Program-made: the position numbers and the translations under genes
Source of the DNA: Methanosarcina sp. ERenArc_MAG2
GTDB lineage: Archaea > Halobacteriota > Methanosarcinia > Methanosarcinales > Methanosarcinaceae
NCBI GenBank assembly: GCA_023955635.1
Contig: JAMXHR010000016.1
Location: forward strand, 186,001 to 250,000
Reading direction: 5' to 3'
Length of the DNA: 64,000 bases
Part shown: one piece after another, positions 29,363 to 39,644 of the stretch
Layout: each line of letters opens with the position of its first letter
Position numbering within the stretch: the first letter of the stretch is position 1
The notes under the pieces: model-generated
Told to the model about the DNA's origin: nothing
Database searches by the model: none
What the model saw: only the letters and a program-made list of their open reading frames with translations

Positions 29363-29697
29363 GAAAAATCCTCTTATTGTGATAATGGGGATACCGATAG
29401 GAATGATAAAGTGCCTTTCCTTCAGAAGATTCCTATATCTCGCGGGATCTGGACTACCGCCTGTACCGCAAGATAAGTCGGAAACAGGATCAGTTGAAGT
29501 TTTAATAAGTAATGGAAACGGATACAGATTGGAAGAGCCTGTATAAAACTGTATCATAAAAATTTCGGCAAATTGCCTGCAGCCTGATCTGACCTGCATC
29601 TACTGACATAAATTCAGATCCGATATTGTTATCCGGGGCAGAAATACTCGGCAATTACTCAACAATTAATCAGCAAAGCACTTTGCAAAGGAAATCT

Positions 29698-31209
29698 TTA
29701 ACGGAAGCACTTTACTGAAGAGAGGATTATATCGTTCCCGCCTGCAAGTTCCGACGCTTTCGAGAGCCCTTCCGGAAGGCTATCTGCGTAAGAGGTATTT
29801 GTGGTAGCTATTGTTTTCATCCGTTCTCCTACCAGGATAATCTGCCTGCATTTTGTACCGAATTTTTCCACGAAACCCTGCACTGACCTGGGGGCAGCCC
29901 CTCACAGACCTGAGAGGCTTCTTCTCCTAGGACAAGGATAATACCTTCCTTTTTTCATCCTTTTTCTTCAGGAGGGCATACTCAAGGGCCTTTTCGGCAG
30001 AAAGAATATCCATGCCGGAGTTGGAATTATCTATAAGGGCAATACCATTTATTTCCCTCTCCTGCATCCTGCCTGAGAGTCCCCTGAATTCCTCAAGCAC
30101 TGTAACAACAGCTTCACGTTCAACTTCAAGCTCGAGAGCAGCTGCCGATGCTGCAATAAAAGCAGTCATGTAAGCCGAAATATTGTACCCTGGAAGCAGG
30201 GAAGCTGAGAAAATTTCAGCTCCTTTTTGCATAAAGCGAAGCACAGAGCCCGAGGATGTCTGGGAAGCTGGTACTTCCGAGAACTGTGGTGATACTGATG
30301 AAGCTGACAATCCTGAGGACGTTAACAATCCTGAAGGCACTGCTGGTGCTGTAATGTTGCACCCGGTTTCAAGCGCAAAATCGGCGACCTGGTCTGCCGT
30401 TTCAAAAAGCTCAGCATTGAAAGGGTCTTTGAAGGTTAAAACCTTTGCCGGGCTCTCTTTTGCGGCTTTAAGGGCATTTTTGGCTCCTGCATTAATGAGA
30501 AGGGTACTTCCGGGCTTTGCATTTCTGACAAGCTGGAGTTTTGCCTCGCTTGCAAGGGCAGTATTGTTTGCAATCCGATAGTCAGGCGAAAGGGTTGTGA
30601 GAACCCCGAAAGTTGCAGTCCCGGTGCCTCCGATGGAGATTTCGAAGATAAAAAATCCGGCCTGAACCCGGCATCAAAAACCTTCTCAACGGCCACAAGA
30701 ACGCTTCCTGGAGTTATGCTCAAGCCGCTACTGATAAGAGAAGAAATACCCCCTTTCCAGTATTCAAGTCCCCGCGAAGTGTGCAGCGCTACTTCAAACC
30801 GTCTGGAGAGCATATCCGCAAGGAGGGATGAAGTGCTTGTTTTTGCTTTTACACCTGTAATCTCGACCGTTTTTATACCTGAAAGCCTTGAATCGTCTTT
30901 GAGGATTTTCCCGACAATCTCGTGATGAGAGAGGACTCTTATTTCTTCTGCTCTGGCTTCCTCAAGCATTGGATAGGCAGAGTCCAGGTGTACAGGCGCT
31001 ACAAGAAGATCGAATCCGGACGCAGGAAGAGGAGTTTTTGAGCAGCGTATCCCGTGCTTTTCCTCAAGCTCGAGCAGCAGTCCAGGATCGACTGTCCCGT
31101 AGACATCTATTCCAATCACTTTATTTCCAGCGGCTGCAAGTTTTTTTGCTATAGGAATGCCGCCGTGGGTCAAGTCGAGCACGGCGAACTTCTTCCGAGA
31201 TAGGTCCAT
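29698..31209 (-). CDS. cfbE: CfbE, Mur ligase-like F430 synthetase (three frameshifts)
   Basis: The N-terminal domain ([16 protein letters not shown]) and the ATP-binding motif ([15 protein letters not shown]) are those of the Mur ligase-like CfbE family. CfbE closes the carbocyclic F-ring of seco-F430 using ATP. The gene is broken in three places: an A run at 30650-30655, a position near 29935 where one A is missing, and a five-G run near 29889-29893. After repair it runs from MDLSRKKF to [14 protein letters not shown]. The order cfbA-E-D-C-B on the minus strand is the usual cluster organisation. Confidence 0.85.
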
Positions 31210-31236
31210 GATAAAAACCGGACCTTGATACCGAAT

Positions 31237-31629
31237 TTAGAGGACTTCCTGGACCCGTTTAAACACAAGGTCAGCGACAAGCTCATCGGCCCCTATAGGC
31301 TTTGCATAGCAGAGAGGAACCGCCTTTCCATCAATTTCCAGGGTGCCGCATCCCTTTTCATCAAGGTTCAGGATCTGCGGGATATCCTTCGTGATATGAA
31401 CTCCCGACGCCAGGAAAACCGGCACTGCTGCAATTTTTGTCACGCCAGTCCCTGAGAAGCCTTCAATTGCCACTTTCAGGGATGGTTCACTGTTTTCCAT
31501 AAAGCCGGCTCTGACAATAACATCAGAGTGCTTCCGGGCGATGTGATCTGCAATTTGAGTGACTACTTCCTTATTGTAAGGCAGTTTGCTCCCATGACCT
31601 ATGGCCAGAATTCCGAGTTTTTCTGTCAT
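31237..31629 (-). CDS. cfbA: CfbA, sirohydrochlorin nickel/cobalt chelatase
   Basis: This 130-residue protein is the small archaeal CbiX-type chelatase. The N-terminal [13 protein letters not shown] contains a metal-binding histidine, and the conserved [16 protein letters not shown] carries the second. It inserts nickel into sirohydrochlorin, the first step of F430 synthesis. It is the first gene of the cfb cluster, 27 bases upstream of cfbE. The frame is intact. Confidence 0.93.
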   Translation of the reverse strand: MTEKLGILAIGHGSKLPYNKEVVTQIADHIARKHSDVIVRAGFMENSEPSLKVAIEGFSGTGVTKIAAVPVFLASGVHITKDIPQILNLDEKGCGTLEIDGKAVPLCYAKPIGADELVADLVFKRVQEVL

Positions 31630-32097
31630 TTTTGAAACCTCAATCTTAGTTTGAGCTTAACACAAGTATTCGGATTTGTAACATTGAAGAGTTTAACATA
31701 GTTAGGATTTATATGATATAAGGATAATGGCTTCCAGGACTTATTTAGTATAAAAAATTAAAGTGTTAAGGCTTTTAGGAAAGGATAGCTAAATAAGCTA
31801 TGAATATAAAGAATCTAATATATTAAGCCATTATTTTATAAAAGAATTATAAAAATAATAAGCCTTGGTTTCATCAACCAGATTAAGAAGTAGATTAAAG
31901 AAGTAGATTTTGAATACTGTGGAATAATAACAACTGAATACAAATAGACGACCTTGAATTTGGGTCCAAATTAATTAATTTTTGGAAATATACCTTGATA
32001 GATTTACATTTTATGTGTCGCTTTATTCGGCTTTATACTACAAATTAAAAATTCCGGTCTAATAAACAGTATCATGGTTCGAATTCCCATTGACCCT
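31630..32097. other. Non-coding, AT-rich
   Basis: About 470 bases without a supportable gene. It should contain the minus-strand promoter region of the cfb cluster and the 3' end of the gene at 32098. Confidence 0.4.
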
Positions 32098-32690
32098 TCA
32101 TTCTTTTTTTACCAGATCAATTACTTCTATATCCTGTGCAAGACCCGTAATCACATTATGTTCGGCGCCTATAAACAAGATTCCGGTTTCCCCAATCTGC
32201 AGGGTGTTGTTAATCCCAGAGGCTATGTATTCGTCCCGTTCCTGCAGCAGGGTTTTCTTTCTTACTTCGTATCTCTGTTTTGCCTTTTCCTTCTCCTCTG
32301 GAGTCGAACTATTATAGATATCCATCAATAGGTTTCGCTCCTCAATCAGAAGTTCAGGGTTTTCAGTGGCAATGATCTCAGCGTTATTTTCCACAAGTTT
32401 CTCTATAAGCCTGTAATTCTGGCTTCCGAGTTTTGCGGTGATGTGCACGATTTTCATGCCCATTTCTCCTCCGCACGGAAGTCCGTCCTGATAGATCTTC
32501 GTATGTTCAAGGTCGAGTTTAAGCTCGAAGAGCTCTTTTCAAGTTCATTCCAAAATTCCTGAATCCTCCTCTGATTCTCTTCCCACTTTTCCTTTCCAAT
32601 CCTGGAAACTATCTCTTCTTGGAGCTTTTCGCTCAAAGACCCCATGTCTGCTGCGGTATGAACGATCCTTATGTATACAAGTTTTCGCAT
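32098..32690 (-). CDS. Conserved protein of unknown function (one frameshift)
   Basis: Two frames join into one protein of about 197 residues. The N-terminal part begins MRKLVYIRIVHTAADMGS and the C-terminal part has MKIVHITAKLGSQNYRLIEK and ends VIDLVKKE. The frame change lies near 32530; one more A in the AAAA run gives LEKELFELKLDLEHTKIYQD. The middle contains a charged, probably coiled-coil stretch. Two short IVHTAADMGS/IVHITAKLGS segments resemble each other. I do not recognise the family. It lies upstream of the cfb cluster in the same orientation. Confidence 0.6.
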
Positions 32691-32874
32691 GATCTCACAC
32701 TAGATAAACAAATTGATGATTTGAGTTGACTGCTTTTCCCAATCAAGAATAAAAGTATACCGGAATTTCTGGAGACCCAAGAACATTCAGATGTTATAAG
32801 AGATAAATTCATGATCAGCAGGGATAATGGACAAACACTACCCGCAAATTGTGACTCCGATTTACAAAACCTCG

Positions 32875-33282
32875 CTACCTTTTCTTATTTATGGTATCCT
32901 TCAGGACCGCAAGCAGATGTTCTATTGAGAAAACAAATTCATCCAGCATTGCATTCATAATCTCGTTTCCCTTTTCCGTCGGGATATACACTTTTGATCT
33001 CAGATCTCCTTTGATGGTGCTTGCTTCCAGGATATTTTTTTCTTTAAGAGAATATAGAATTGTATACACCGAACTCTGGCTTATAAATACCTGATATTGC
33101 CTGAATATCTCTTTTACAATATCTTGCCCGCACATCGGATGCGTTTTGAGTATAGAAAGAACTATCATTTCAAGATTTTTTCTGACCACACTTTCAATAT
33201 CGGACTCTTTTTGGAGTTCGGAATCTGAGTATATAGTACTTGATCCTTGCTTTGACTGCAATTTATATTTCCCCCTCCACAT
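32875..33282 (-). CDS. PadR-family winged-helix regulator, likely gas-vesicle regulator
   Basis: This 135-residue protein has a PadR-type winged helix: EMIVLSILKTHPMCGQDIV, then SSVYTILYSLKEKNIL, followed by the wing. It is clearly related to the C-terminal domain of the regulator inside the gvp cluster (37858-38708), sharing the MCG motif and helix pattern. The gene diverges from gvpA across a 1.3-kb spacer. This arrangement suggests it controls gas-vesicle expression, but that is inference. The first 30 residues have no known domain. Confidence 0.78.
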   Translation of the reverse strand: MWRGKYKLQSKQGSSTIYSDSELQKESDIESVVRKNLEMIVLSILKTHPMCGQDIVKEIFRQYQVFISQSSVYTILYSLKEKNILEASTIKGDLRSKVYIPTEKGNEIMNAMLDEFVFSIEHLLAVLKDTINKKR

Positions 33283-34548
33283 AATTTAATGAAATTGTTG
33301 CCTTACCGACTCTATCCCAAAATCTGATTTTTGGTAGTAAGAGAAATTCGGAGAGCAAGTCTGAAAAAACAGTTATATCCATAGCATTTGGATAAATTTG
33401 AGAGCAATTAGCGTTTGGATAAATTTGAGAGCAATTATTTTGCTTGCTATTTGGGCCCCCTACCCACTAACTGATTTTAGCTTTGCATTGATTCCTGGAT
33501 TTTGGAATAAAGCAGTGAAAAACATGAGATATACGTTGTAATATATGCACTCTGGTATATAGTCTAGTGCAGATCAATGATCTATTGGCAGGCGCTTCTT
33601 CAGTATGCCCAGAGTCAATATTGACCGACTAATCTCGGGTAGGTTGAATAGTTGCTTCCAGAGAAACACTGATTTGCAGAAATATAAAGCTTGTCTGAGA
33701 TAATATGTAAATTGGTATATTGTCAGTTTTACATTGGTTAACATTTTAGAATTATAAGCTGTAATGTACTTCTATTATAGAATCCAGAGAATACCAGGTG
33801 AGCTGATCTCAAAACTCATTTTGTTCTTAATCATCAGGCTTTTTGAAGATTGTTTTCATGATCAAAAATTCGATTGGTCATTCAAAATATGAGGTTCAAA
33901 GGAACAGTTTTTGATTTTTGGGGTTGACTCATAAGTATAATTATAAATTATATCGTTTAATAAATTAATTAGCAAATATATAATTTTATCTGAAATTAAT
34001 AGATTAATTGATTATGTTACCAGTTTTGTATGAATTAATATGAGTTACTATGTTACACATACATAAGAACTCAAATCAAGTTCAATAGACCAGATTTGTG
34101 TGTGCGTAATCCTCCACAAAAAAGAATGAAGAAAGATCGGCAAAAGGATGCGTGTTTTTAATTAACTAATAAACAGTCAGCTTGGGAAAAAACGACGTCG
34201 TTATCCATCTTTACTAAGATTCAATGAGCAAATTATGTGAACTTACTTCCGTTAATTTTGGATAATTAATCTTATTTTTCTTTTTTATCAGGTACTAATC
34301 ACACCTGTTGTTTATACAAAAATCAGCATCAATAAACCGATTTTTTGAATGCAGGTTGATTAATATTTATTTCATTATATGATACAATTTGGGGGAGTAT
34401 TTTATAACAGATTTTGTAATATAAAATGAAATATACCAATCTATATATTCTTCTGAGTTTCTATTCGTTTATGAAAAACGAAGACTACGTGTTTATTAAT
34501 CAGGGCTTGTTTTGATACTGAATTCATTTCAGAACAAAAAGGTTCCAA
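33283..34548. other. Long regulatory spacer upstream of gvpA
   Basis: This 1.27-kb AT-rich interval separates the divergent padR and gvpA genes. It holds a 27-bp direct repeat at 33384-33437 and a highly AT-rich block around 33950-34020. I see no credible gene. Its length suggests a long control region or an untranslated leader. Confidence 0.5.
33384..33437. repeat. 27-bp direct repeat in the padR-gvpA spacer
   Basis: Two adjacent copies of a unit containing TTTGGATAAATTTGAGAGCA occur about 100 bases upstream of padR. They may be operator sites for a dimeric regulator. Confidence 0.55.
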
Positions 34549-34556
34549 TTTATAAA
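34549..34556 (+). promoter_or_regulatory. TATA box of gvpA
   Basis: TTTATAAA lies about 60 bases before the ATA at 34615. The expected transcription start, around 34580, would fall after the ATG at 34561, which argues against that ATG as start codon. Confidence 0.5.
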
Positions 34557-34614
34557 CACAATGCGTCTAAAATACAATAAACCAAAAGTAAATTACAAAA
34601 TAGGGGGTAAAACA

Positions 34615-34851
34615 ATAGTAGCTCAAAGTCCTGACAGTTGCAGTCTCGCAGAAGTTCTGGATCGGATACTTGATAAAGGGTTAGTCATAGACACATGGGC
34701 AAGAATTTCGCTTGTTGGAATCGATCTTCTTACAATCGAAGCCCGAGTCGTTGTCGCATCCGTTGACACCTTCCTGCACTATGCAGAAGAAATCACAAAG
34801 GTTGAGAAAGCCGCAATGGAAGAAGCACCAAAAGCAGAAATTTCTGCATGA
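34615..34851 (+). CDS. gvpA: Gas vesicle structural protein GvpA, copy 1 (apparent ATA start)
   Basis: The product matches the major shell protein, with [20 protein letters not shown] followed by [11 protein letters not shown]. It differs from copy 2 at only a few positions. The codon aligned with the ATG of copy 2 is ATA at 34615, preceded by a good GGGGG ribosome-binding site seven bases upstream. An upstream in-frame ATG at 34561 would add 18 residues unlike any GvpA and lies too close to the TATA box. The start may be a miscalled ATG or a rare start codon. GvpA polymerises into the gas-permeable wall. Confidence 0.88.
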   Translation: MVAQSPDSCSLAEVLDRILDKGLVIDTWARISLVGIDLLTIEARVVVASVDTFLHYAEEITKVEKAAMEEAPKAEISA

Positions 34852-34889
34852 ATCTCAAGTATATAATAAGTAAAAGGAGTGGTTAGTAA

Positions 34890-35126
34890 ATGGTAGCTCA
34901 AAGTCCTGACAGTTCCAGTCTCGCAGAAGTTCTGGATCGGATACTTGATAAAGGGTTAGTCATAGACACATGGGCAAGAATTTCGCTTGTTGGAATCGAA
35001 ATTCTTACAATCGAAGCCCGAGTCGTTGTCGCATCTGTGGACACCTTCCTGCACTATGCAGAAGAAATCACAAAGGTTGAGAAAGCCGCAATGGAAGAAG
35101 CACCAAAAGCAGAAATTTCTGCATAA
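34890..35126 (+). CDS. gvpA: Gas vesicle structural protein GvpA, copy 2
   Basis: This 78-residue GvpA begins [17 protein letters not shown]. It differs from copy 1 in only a few residues (for example IEIL instead of IDLL). It starts 39 bases after copy 1 and has its own AAAAGGAG ribosome-binding site. The nearly identical DNA sequence points to recent duplication or gene conversion. Two copies would raise the dose of the shell protein. Confidence 0.95.
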   Translation: MVAQSPDSSSLAEVLDRILDKGLVIDTWARISLVGIEILTIEARVVVASVDTFLHYAEEITKVEKAAMEEAPKAEISA

Positions 35127-35434
35127 AAAGTAGGATCGAACTAATCTTTAGATAAGAACTTGGATAAACCCCAAAACTTGGTAGTGGGGAGGGGTTATTG
35201 ATCAAATTAAACGAAACTGGTGGTATGTTCGCCGTTTTGGCCATATTTGAGAACTCACTTTTTCAGTAACCGACCCCCACGACCAGGAAGATGACAGGCT
35301 GAATATATTATAGAATCGAGCTTGTATTTGATACAACACAATATGGAAAACAATGTTGCACTATGTGCAGCTCGAACTATGTTTGTGTTCCATGAGTGAA
35401 GAAGTGTATCGAAACATCCTTTGAAACAGAAATA

Positions 35435-35530
35435 ATATACATATATGGAAAATAAGCTGCCGATCATACATGAAAGGAAATGATATACATATATGAAAAA
35501 TAAGTTGCCAATCATACATGAAAGGAAATG
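35435..35530. repeat. 48-bp tandem duplication
   Basis: Two adjacent copies of a 48-bp unit (starting ATATACATATATG and ending AAGGAAATG) lie between gvpA and the GvpC-like gene. The spacer 35127-35670 otherwise shows no gene. Confidence 0.75.
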
Positions 35531-35670
35531 AAAGAAATGACAAACAGTCTTACATAATAGCATGTATGATAAAGGTCGATATTGTGGGAGATATAACAAA
35601 TTAGAAGAGAAAATATTTTCGTTAGAGAAAAAGAAAATCAATGAAAGAAGCCGATAGAGGGGGATTAGTG

Positions 35671-36162
35671 GTGAATAACGTTAAACAAATGAAGGAAGAT
35701 ATCAAGCAAAAGGAACAAAACATACATGATGGAGTAATTAAAATAAATGAGGGGGCGGCTCAGAAAAGGCTCTGTATGGACGCAGGAATTGCCAAATTCC
35801 ATGAAAATATACATAAAATGAATGAGAGCATAAGAGAGCAGGCAAAAGAACAACAAGATGCGGTTTCAAATATCAACTCGGCTGTCATGCAACTTCGGGC
35901 GGACATCAAAGACAAGGCTGTACAGATGCAGGCTGGAGTCCATCAAATTAAGGTGGATATCAACGGCAAGGCTGTACAGATGCAGGTCGGAGTCAATCAA
36001 ATGAATGCAGGAGTTAGAGAAATCGAAAATGGAATTGCCGAAAAACGCGAAGCTATAGATCAAAAAGTTAAAGAAATAAAAGGAAATATTATAAATTTTG
36101 ATCTCAGTATAGGGGAATTTAGGGGTGAGGTCAAACAGTATATAAGAGAATTCTATGGATGA
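35671..36162 (+). CDS. Repeat/coiled-coil protein, candidate GvpC analogue
   Basis: This 163-residue hydrophilic protein is predicted almost entirely helical. An 18-residue repeat is visible (RADIKDKAVQMQAGVHQI, then KVDINGKAVQMQVGVNQM), matched by a 54-bp DNA repeat. It lies just after gvpA, where GvpC is encoded in other gas-vesicle clusters. GvpC proteins are repeat-containing and stiffen the outside of the vesicle. The primary sequence is not that of haloarchaeal GvpC, so the role is inference. The GTG at 35671 with GAGGGGGA upstream is preferred; an in-frame ATG at 35641 exists. Confidence 0.65.
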   Translation: MNNVKQMKEDIKQKEQNIHDGVIKINEGAAQKRLCMDAGIAKFHENIHKMNESIREQAKEQQDAVSNINSAVMQLRADIKDKAVQMQAGVHQIKVDINGKAVQMQVGVNQMNAGVREIENGIAEKREAIDQKVKEIKGNIINFDLSIGEFRGEVKQYIREFYG

Positions 36163-36273
36163 ATCTATAAATAAAGCCACTTTATTTTTTTGAGATTTTG
36201 AATTTTGTAACATTGGGGTAATTTATATTTCGATTCTGAAATATCGATTTTCGTTACGAAAATGGGGGTAAAG

Positions 36274-37359
36274 ATGAGTTATAGAGCAACACATCCGAGG
36301 AAAGTAAGAGGCGAATCTGTCCATCAGCCCTTAAACGAAAAAATAAAAAGCAATCCGAAATCCTCGAATTCAAAGGCAATATCTGCCGCGGAAATAAAGC
36401 CAAAATCAAAAAAACAGAGCCTTATCATGCGTACGAAAGATTTGCCTGTTGAAAATAAAGCCAAAAGCCAAAATTTAGAACATAAAGGTTATTTTGTACC
36501 CGATATTGAGTATTTTGTCGACGGCCCAGAGGTCAGAGAATTAAGCGAAAGAATCAAGTTGTGGATCCGTTCTGGCTACCCTGTTCATTTGATTGGTCCC
36601 ACAGGTTGTGGAAAGACGAGTCTTGTGATGCATATTGCAAAAGAAATCGGACGCCCCGTTGTATGGGTAAACGGTGACGATACCCTCACAACCAAAGACC
36701 TTACAGGAGGATATGCACAGATCAAGCAGGAATCTCTGAGGGACCATTATATCCATAATGTAATTAAAAGTGCGGATATCATAAAACCCGAATGGATTGA
36801 TAATCCTCTGGCTATAGCATGTAAACACGGATACACTTTCGTATATAACGAGTTTTCCAGAGCAAAACCAATTGCAAACAATGTATTGCTATCGGTCTTT
36901 GAGGAAGGAATTTTGGAATTACCAAGCAGGTTCGGAGAAGAGAGATACATGAAAGTGCATCCCGAATTCCGGGCTATCCTCACAAGCAATTCTATAGAGT
37001 ACGCCGGTATTCATGCTCCACAGGACGCTCTGCTGGACCGAATGGTGGGCATATATATGGATTACTACAGCTTTGAAACTGAAGTAGACATCGTGCGTAA
37101 ACATACGGATCTACCTTATGAAGAAGCCAAAAAAATAGTTTTTGTAATCCGTAAATTTAGAGAACAGGTTAATGAAGTGCAAAAGCCCGGTACCCGAGCA
37201 GCTATAATGGTCGGCAAAGCCATGAAACAGTTAAACGGCAACGCAGAAAAATATTACAACCAGCTCTTTATCGATGTAATTGCGACAAAAACAGGTTCTA
37301 ATGAGGATTTGTTTCAAAAAGGAGAACTTGTAAGGAATGTGATTTCAAAAATGACGTGA
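36274..37359 (+). CDS. gvpN: GvpN, MoxR-type AAA ATPase for gas vesicles
   Basis: The protein has a basic disordered N-terminal tail of about 70 residues, then a Walker A motif (LIGPTGCGKTSLVMHIA) and the GvpN/MoxR motif TKDLTGGYAQIKQESL. GvpN promotes vesicle enlargement. The preferred start is the ATG at 36274, four bases after a GGGGGT ribosome-binding site; an ATG at 36262 overlaps that site. The frame is intact. Length is near the family's usual 340-360 residues. Confidence 0.93.
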   Translation: MSYRATHPRKVRGESVHQPLNEKIKSNPKSSNSKAISAAEIKPKSKKQSLIMRTKDLPVENKAKSQNLEHKGYFVPDIEYFVDGPEVRELSERIKLWIRSGYPVHLIGPTGCGKTSLVMHIAKEIGRPVVWVNGDDTLTTKDLTGGYAQIKQESLRDHYIHNVIKSADIIKPEWIDNPLAIACKHGYTFVYNEFSRAKPIANNVLLSVFEEGILELPSRFGEERYMKVHPEFRAILTSNSIEYAGIHAPQDALLDRMVGIYMDYYSFETEVDIVRKHTDLPYEEAKKIVFVIRKFREQVNEVQKPGTRAAIMVGKAMKQLNGNAEKYYNQLFIDVIATKTGSNEDLFQKGELVRNVISKMT

Positions 37360-37453
37360 AAAATTCAAATTATGACTTGTAACAGCCTTGTTAATATTTG
37401 ATATAATTTAGGATTTGATTAGTTGAGAACATATACTTTTTCGGAGGAAGGGT

Positions 37454-37848
37454 ATGGTAACAAAAAATCTAGTAAAGGAAGCGGGGACTAAAGGGGCACT
37501 TCAGATAAAAAGAAGAACTACTACTTCCGTAAAGGAAACTGGGGCTAAAAAAATAATTCCGGTCAAAAAAGAATGTGAATGTGTATGTGCCATAAAGGAA
37601 GTCGGGAATGCAGCAATCTGTCAGATAGAAGATATTCTTGAAAAGAAAGCTCATGAAATTGTAAGTGTATTCAGGATAGGAGAAAATTGGGATGTTAAGT
37701 TAGAAATCCTGAAAGAAAAGCAGTTCCCGATACTCAGGACATATTGGGAATCTACGAAATGAAACTTGATCCGAATCTGAACGTTATGGAATACAGAAGG
37801 ATAGGAATGAGACATAAGGGAGACATGATAATACCGGAAGAATTTTAA
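37454..37848 (+). CDS. gvpO: GvpO (one frameshift)
   Basis: The N-terminal half is basic and disordered. The C-terminal half has the GvpO core (VFRIGENWDVKLEILKE, then AVPDTQDILGIYEM, then EYRRIGM). The two parts are in different frames, split at an AAAA run near 37713, where one more base gives KEKAVPDTQDIL. GvpO is needed for vesicle formation in haloarchaea. It directly follows gvpN. Confidence 0.82.
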
Positions 37849-37857
37849 AATTGCAGA

Positions 37858-38708
37858 GTGTGTGAAAATTTTAGGGATATTGGTGAGAGGGTGAACGAGA
37901 ATGTGATTAGCAATATGGATGCAATATTCCAGAGATCATTTATCGAGAGCAGACACATACTCTTTCTCTATACACGAGACGTAAATAGGGACCTGATCCA
38001 GGCGTCCTTTTTTCCACTGCAAAAAAAGATGAAACTCTGCTTTACATCGGAATGGAAGAGCCGGAATCTGTCAGGAATAGATTTGGTAAATTGAATTTAT
38101 TTCCGTTAATAATCCGGCTCGAAGAAATAAAAAGCTTTCTCGAAGAAGTGAGACAAGATAGATGTTTCAGGATCATATCTGAGGGTATTTTGGAACACGT
38201 GGAGATTAATAAAATCTTTAACTTAAATGAAACCAATACAATACTTTGCATGTATGAACTATGCACACTTAACGTAGAACAGGTCAATAAGCTGGTTAAG
38301 ACACATAAAAAATTGGTTCTCAGTACTCCGAATATGACGATCCTGTCTTCAAGCAGCTTTAAAGATCTCAAGATAGACTATTCTACGATAGAACGTTTTG
38401 TCAAAGAATATCTTGACATTATCGTGCTTTCTCTTATTGCAAGTAGGCCCATGTGTGGAATCGAAATACTCGATGTGATTCATAAAGAATTTAATGTCTT
38501 ATTAAGCCCTGGAACCATCTACCCACTTCTGCACAAATTGAGAAATGACGGTCTTCTGGAACGTGAATATATAATCAAGAAAAAGATCTACAAAGTTGCA
38601 AGAGGGAATGAGATAAACATTCGCAACATCCTTGATGAACACCTGATTGCAAACGAGTTATTTAATGAGTTTTTGAAATCTACTGCTCTGGGGGAAAATA
38701 CAAAGTGA
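37858..38708 (+). CDS. MEDS-PadR fusion regulator in the gvp cluster (one frameshift)
   Basis: The N-terminal part resembles the MEDS sensory domain (methanogen/methylotroph DcmR sensory), with HILFLYTRDVNRDLI and LYIGMEEPESVRNRF. The C-terminal 90 residues form a PadR-type winged helix (LDIIVLSLIASRPMCGIEIL, then SPGTIYPLLHKLRNDGLLE). Frames join at the A run near 38021-38027, where one extra A gives QKKDETLLYIGMEE. It occupies the place of the GvpD/GvpE regulators of haloarchaea and is homologous to the PadR at 32875. The start is a GTG at 37858. Likely a sensor-regulator of the cluster. Confidence 0.75.
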
Positions 38709-39364
38709 ACAACGAAAGGGAGAGTGGGAGATACGTTTACTGTATAATCAAGGCCCAGGAAGAGCAAAAAAGTTTCGGGAACATAGGTTTTGAGGGAAAA
38801 GAAGTGTATACTACTAAATATAAAGAATTTTCCCCTGTTGTAAGTGATGTTCTTTTCAAGAAATATGATCTTGAGACTGAGGAGGATGTAATAACTCATA
38901 ATTACGTGATTAATGAGGTGATGAAAGAGTATAGTGTTATTCCTGTGGCATATGGTATGGCTTTCAAAAATAAAAAACTGGTGGATATCTCCATCAGGTC
39001 GGGGTATAAGGCCATAAAAAAAGCCCTGAAAATCGTGGATAACAGGGTTGAACTCGGAGTAAAGGTGATTTTGCCAAAGGATTCTGATAGGGAAGGACAA
39101 CAAATAGAACAGTGCAAATCCGAGTTTGCTGAAAGGCTCAAGCAAGTATCTTTTGATTCCAAAAATCTCAGCCTTTTCAGCGAACGCCTTATAATGAATG
39201 GTTCATTTCTCGTGGAAAAAGATAAGGTACAGGCTTTTTCGGATGAAGTCGAAAGGCTCAGAATCAAATATGATTCATTGAAGTTTCAGTATAGTGGACC
39301 CTGGTCACCTTACAATTTTGTGGATATACATATCTTGTCCAAAAAGAAAGGAGGCTTCAGGTAA
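38705..39364 (+). CDS. gvpF: GvpF/L family protein
   Basis: This 219-residue protein has the GvpF/L core: GRYVYCIIKAQEEQ, THNYVINEVMKEYSVIPVAYG and the C-terminal SGPWSPYNFVDI. GvpF proteins bind GvpA and take part in early assembly. It starts with GTG overlapping the stop of the regulator gene, so it is translationally coupled. It is related to the gvpL product at 41891. Intact. Confidence 0.93.
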   Translation: MNNERESGRYVYCIIKAQEEQKSFGNIGFEGKEVYTTKYKEFSPVVSDVLFKKYDLETEEDVITHNYVINEVMKEYSVIPVAYGMAFKNKKLVDISIRSGYKAIKKALKIVDNRVELGVKVILPKDSDREGQQIEQCKSEFAERLKQVSFDSKNLSLFSERLIMNGSFLVEKDKVQAFSDEVERLRIKYDSLKFQYSGPWSPYNFVDIHILSKKKGGFR

Positions 39365-39644
39365 TGTTCATTTTGGATGATATTCTTCTTCGGATGTTAG
39401 GGATCTCAGTTCCAGGACTTGATTTTTTTCCACGCTGGAACTCGTGAAAAACATTGCTTATAAAGAACTTTATAACCCTGAAAAAATCAAAAACAAAATA
39501 AAAGAAAATCAAATGTTATACGAGTTCGGTGAGATCTCGAGAAATGAGTTCGAAGAAACAAAATCCAAGCTCATGGAACAACTGAAATTCGTAGAACGTT
39601 TTAAGGAGATGAACCTAAGTGCCAGAATCGACATCATTACCTGA
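39364..39644 (+). CDS. gvpG: GvpG (one frameshift)
   Basis: The protein begins MFILDDILLRMLGISVPGLD and continues in another frame as KNIAYKELYNPEKIKNKIKE and so on. The break is in the T run near 39424-39430; one more T joins the two as LDFFSTLELVKNIAYKEL. GvpG is a small helical assembly factor. The ATG overlaps the stop of gvpF (TAATG). Confidence 0.85.

Noticed and set aside
29698..31209. cfbE as a genuine pseudogene
   Set aside because: Three repairs with one base each give a full-length enzyme in a pathway expected to be required.
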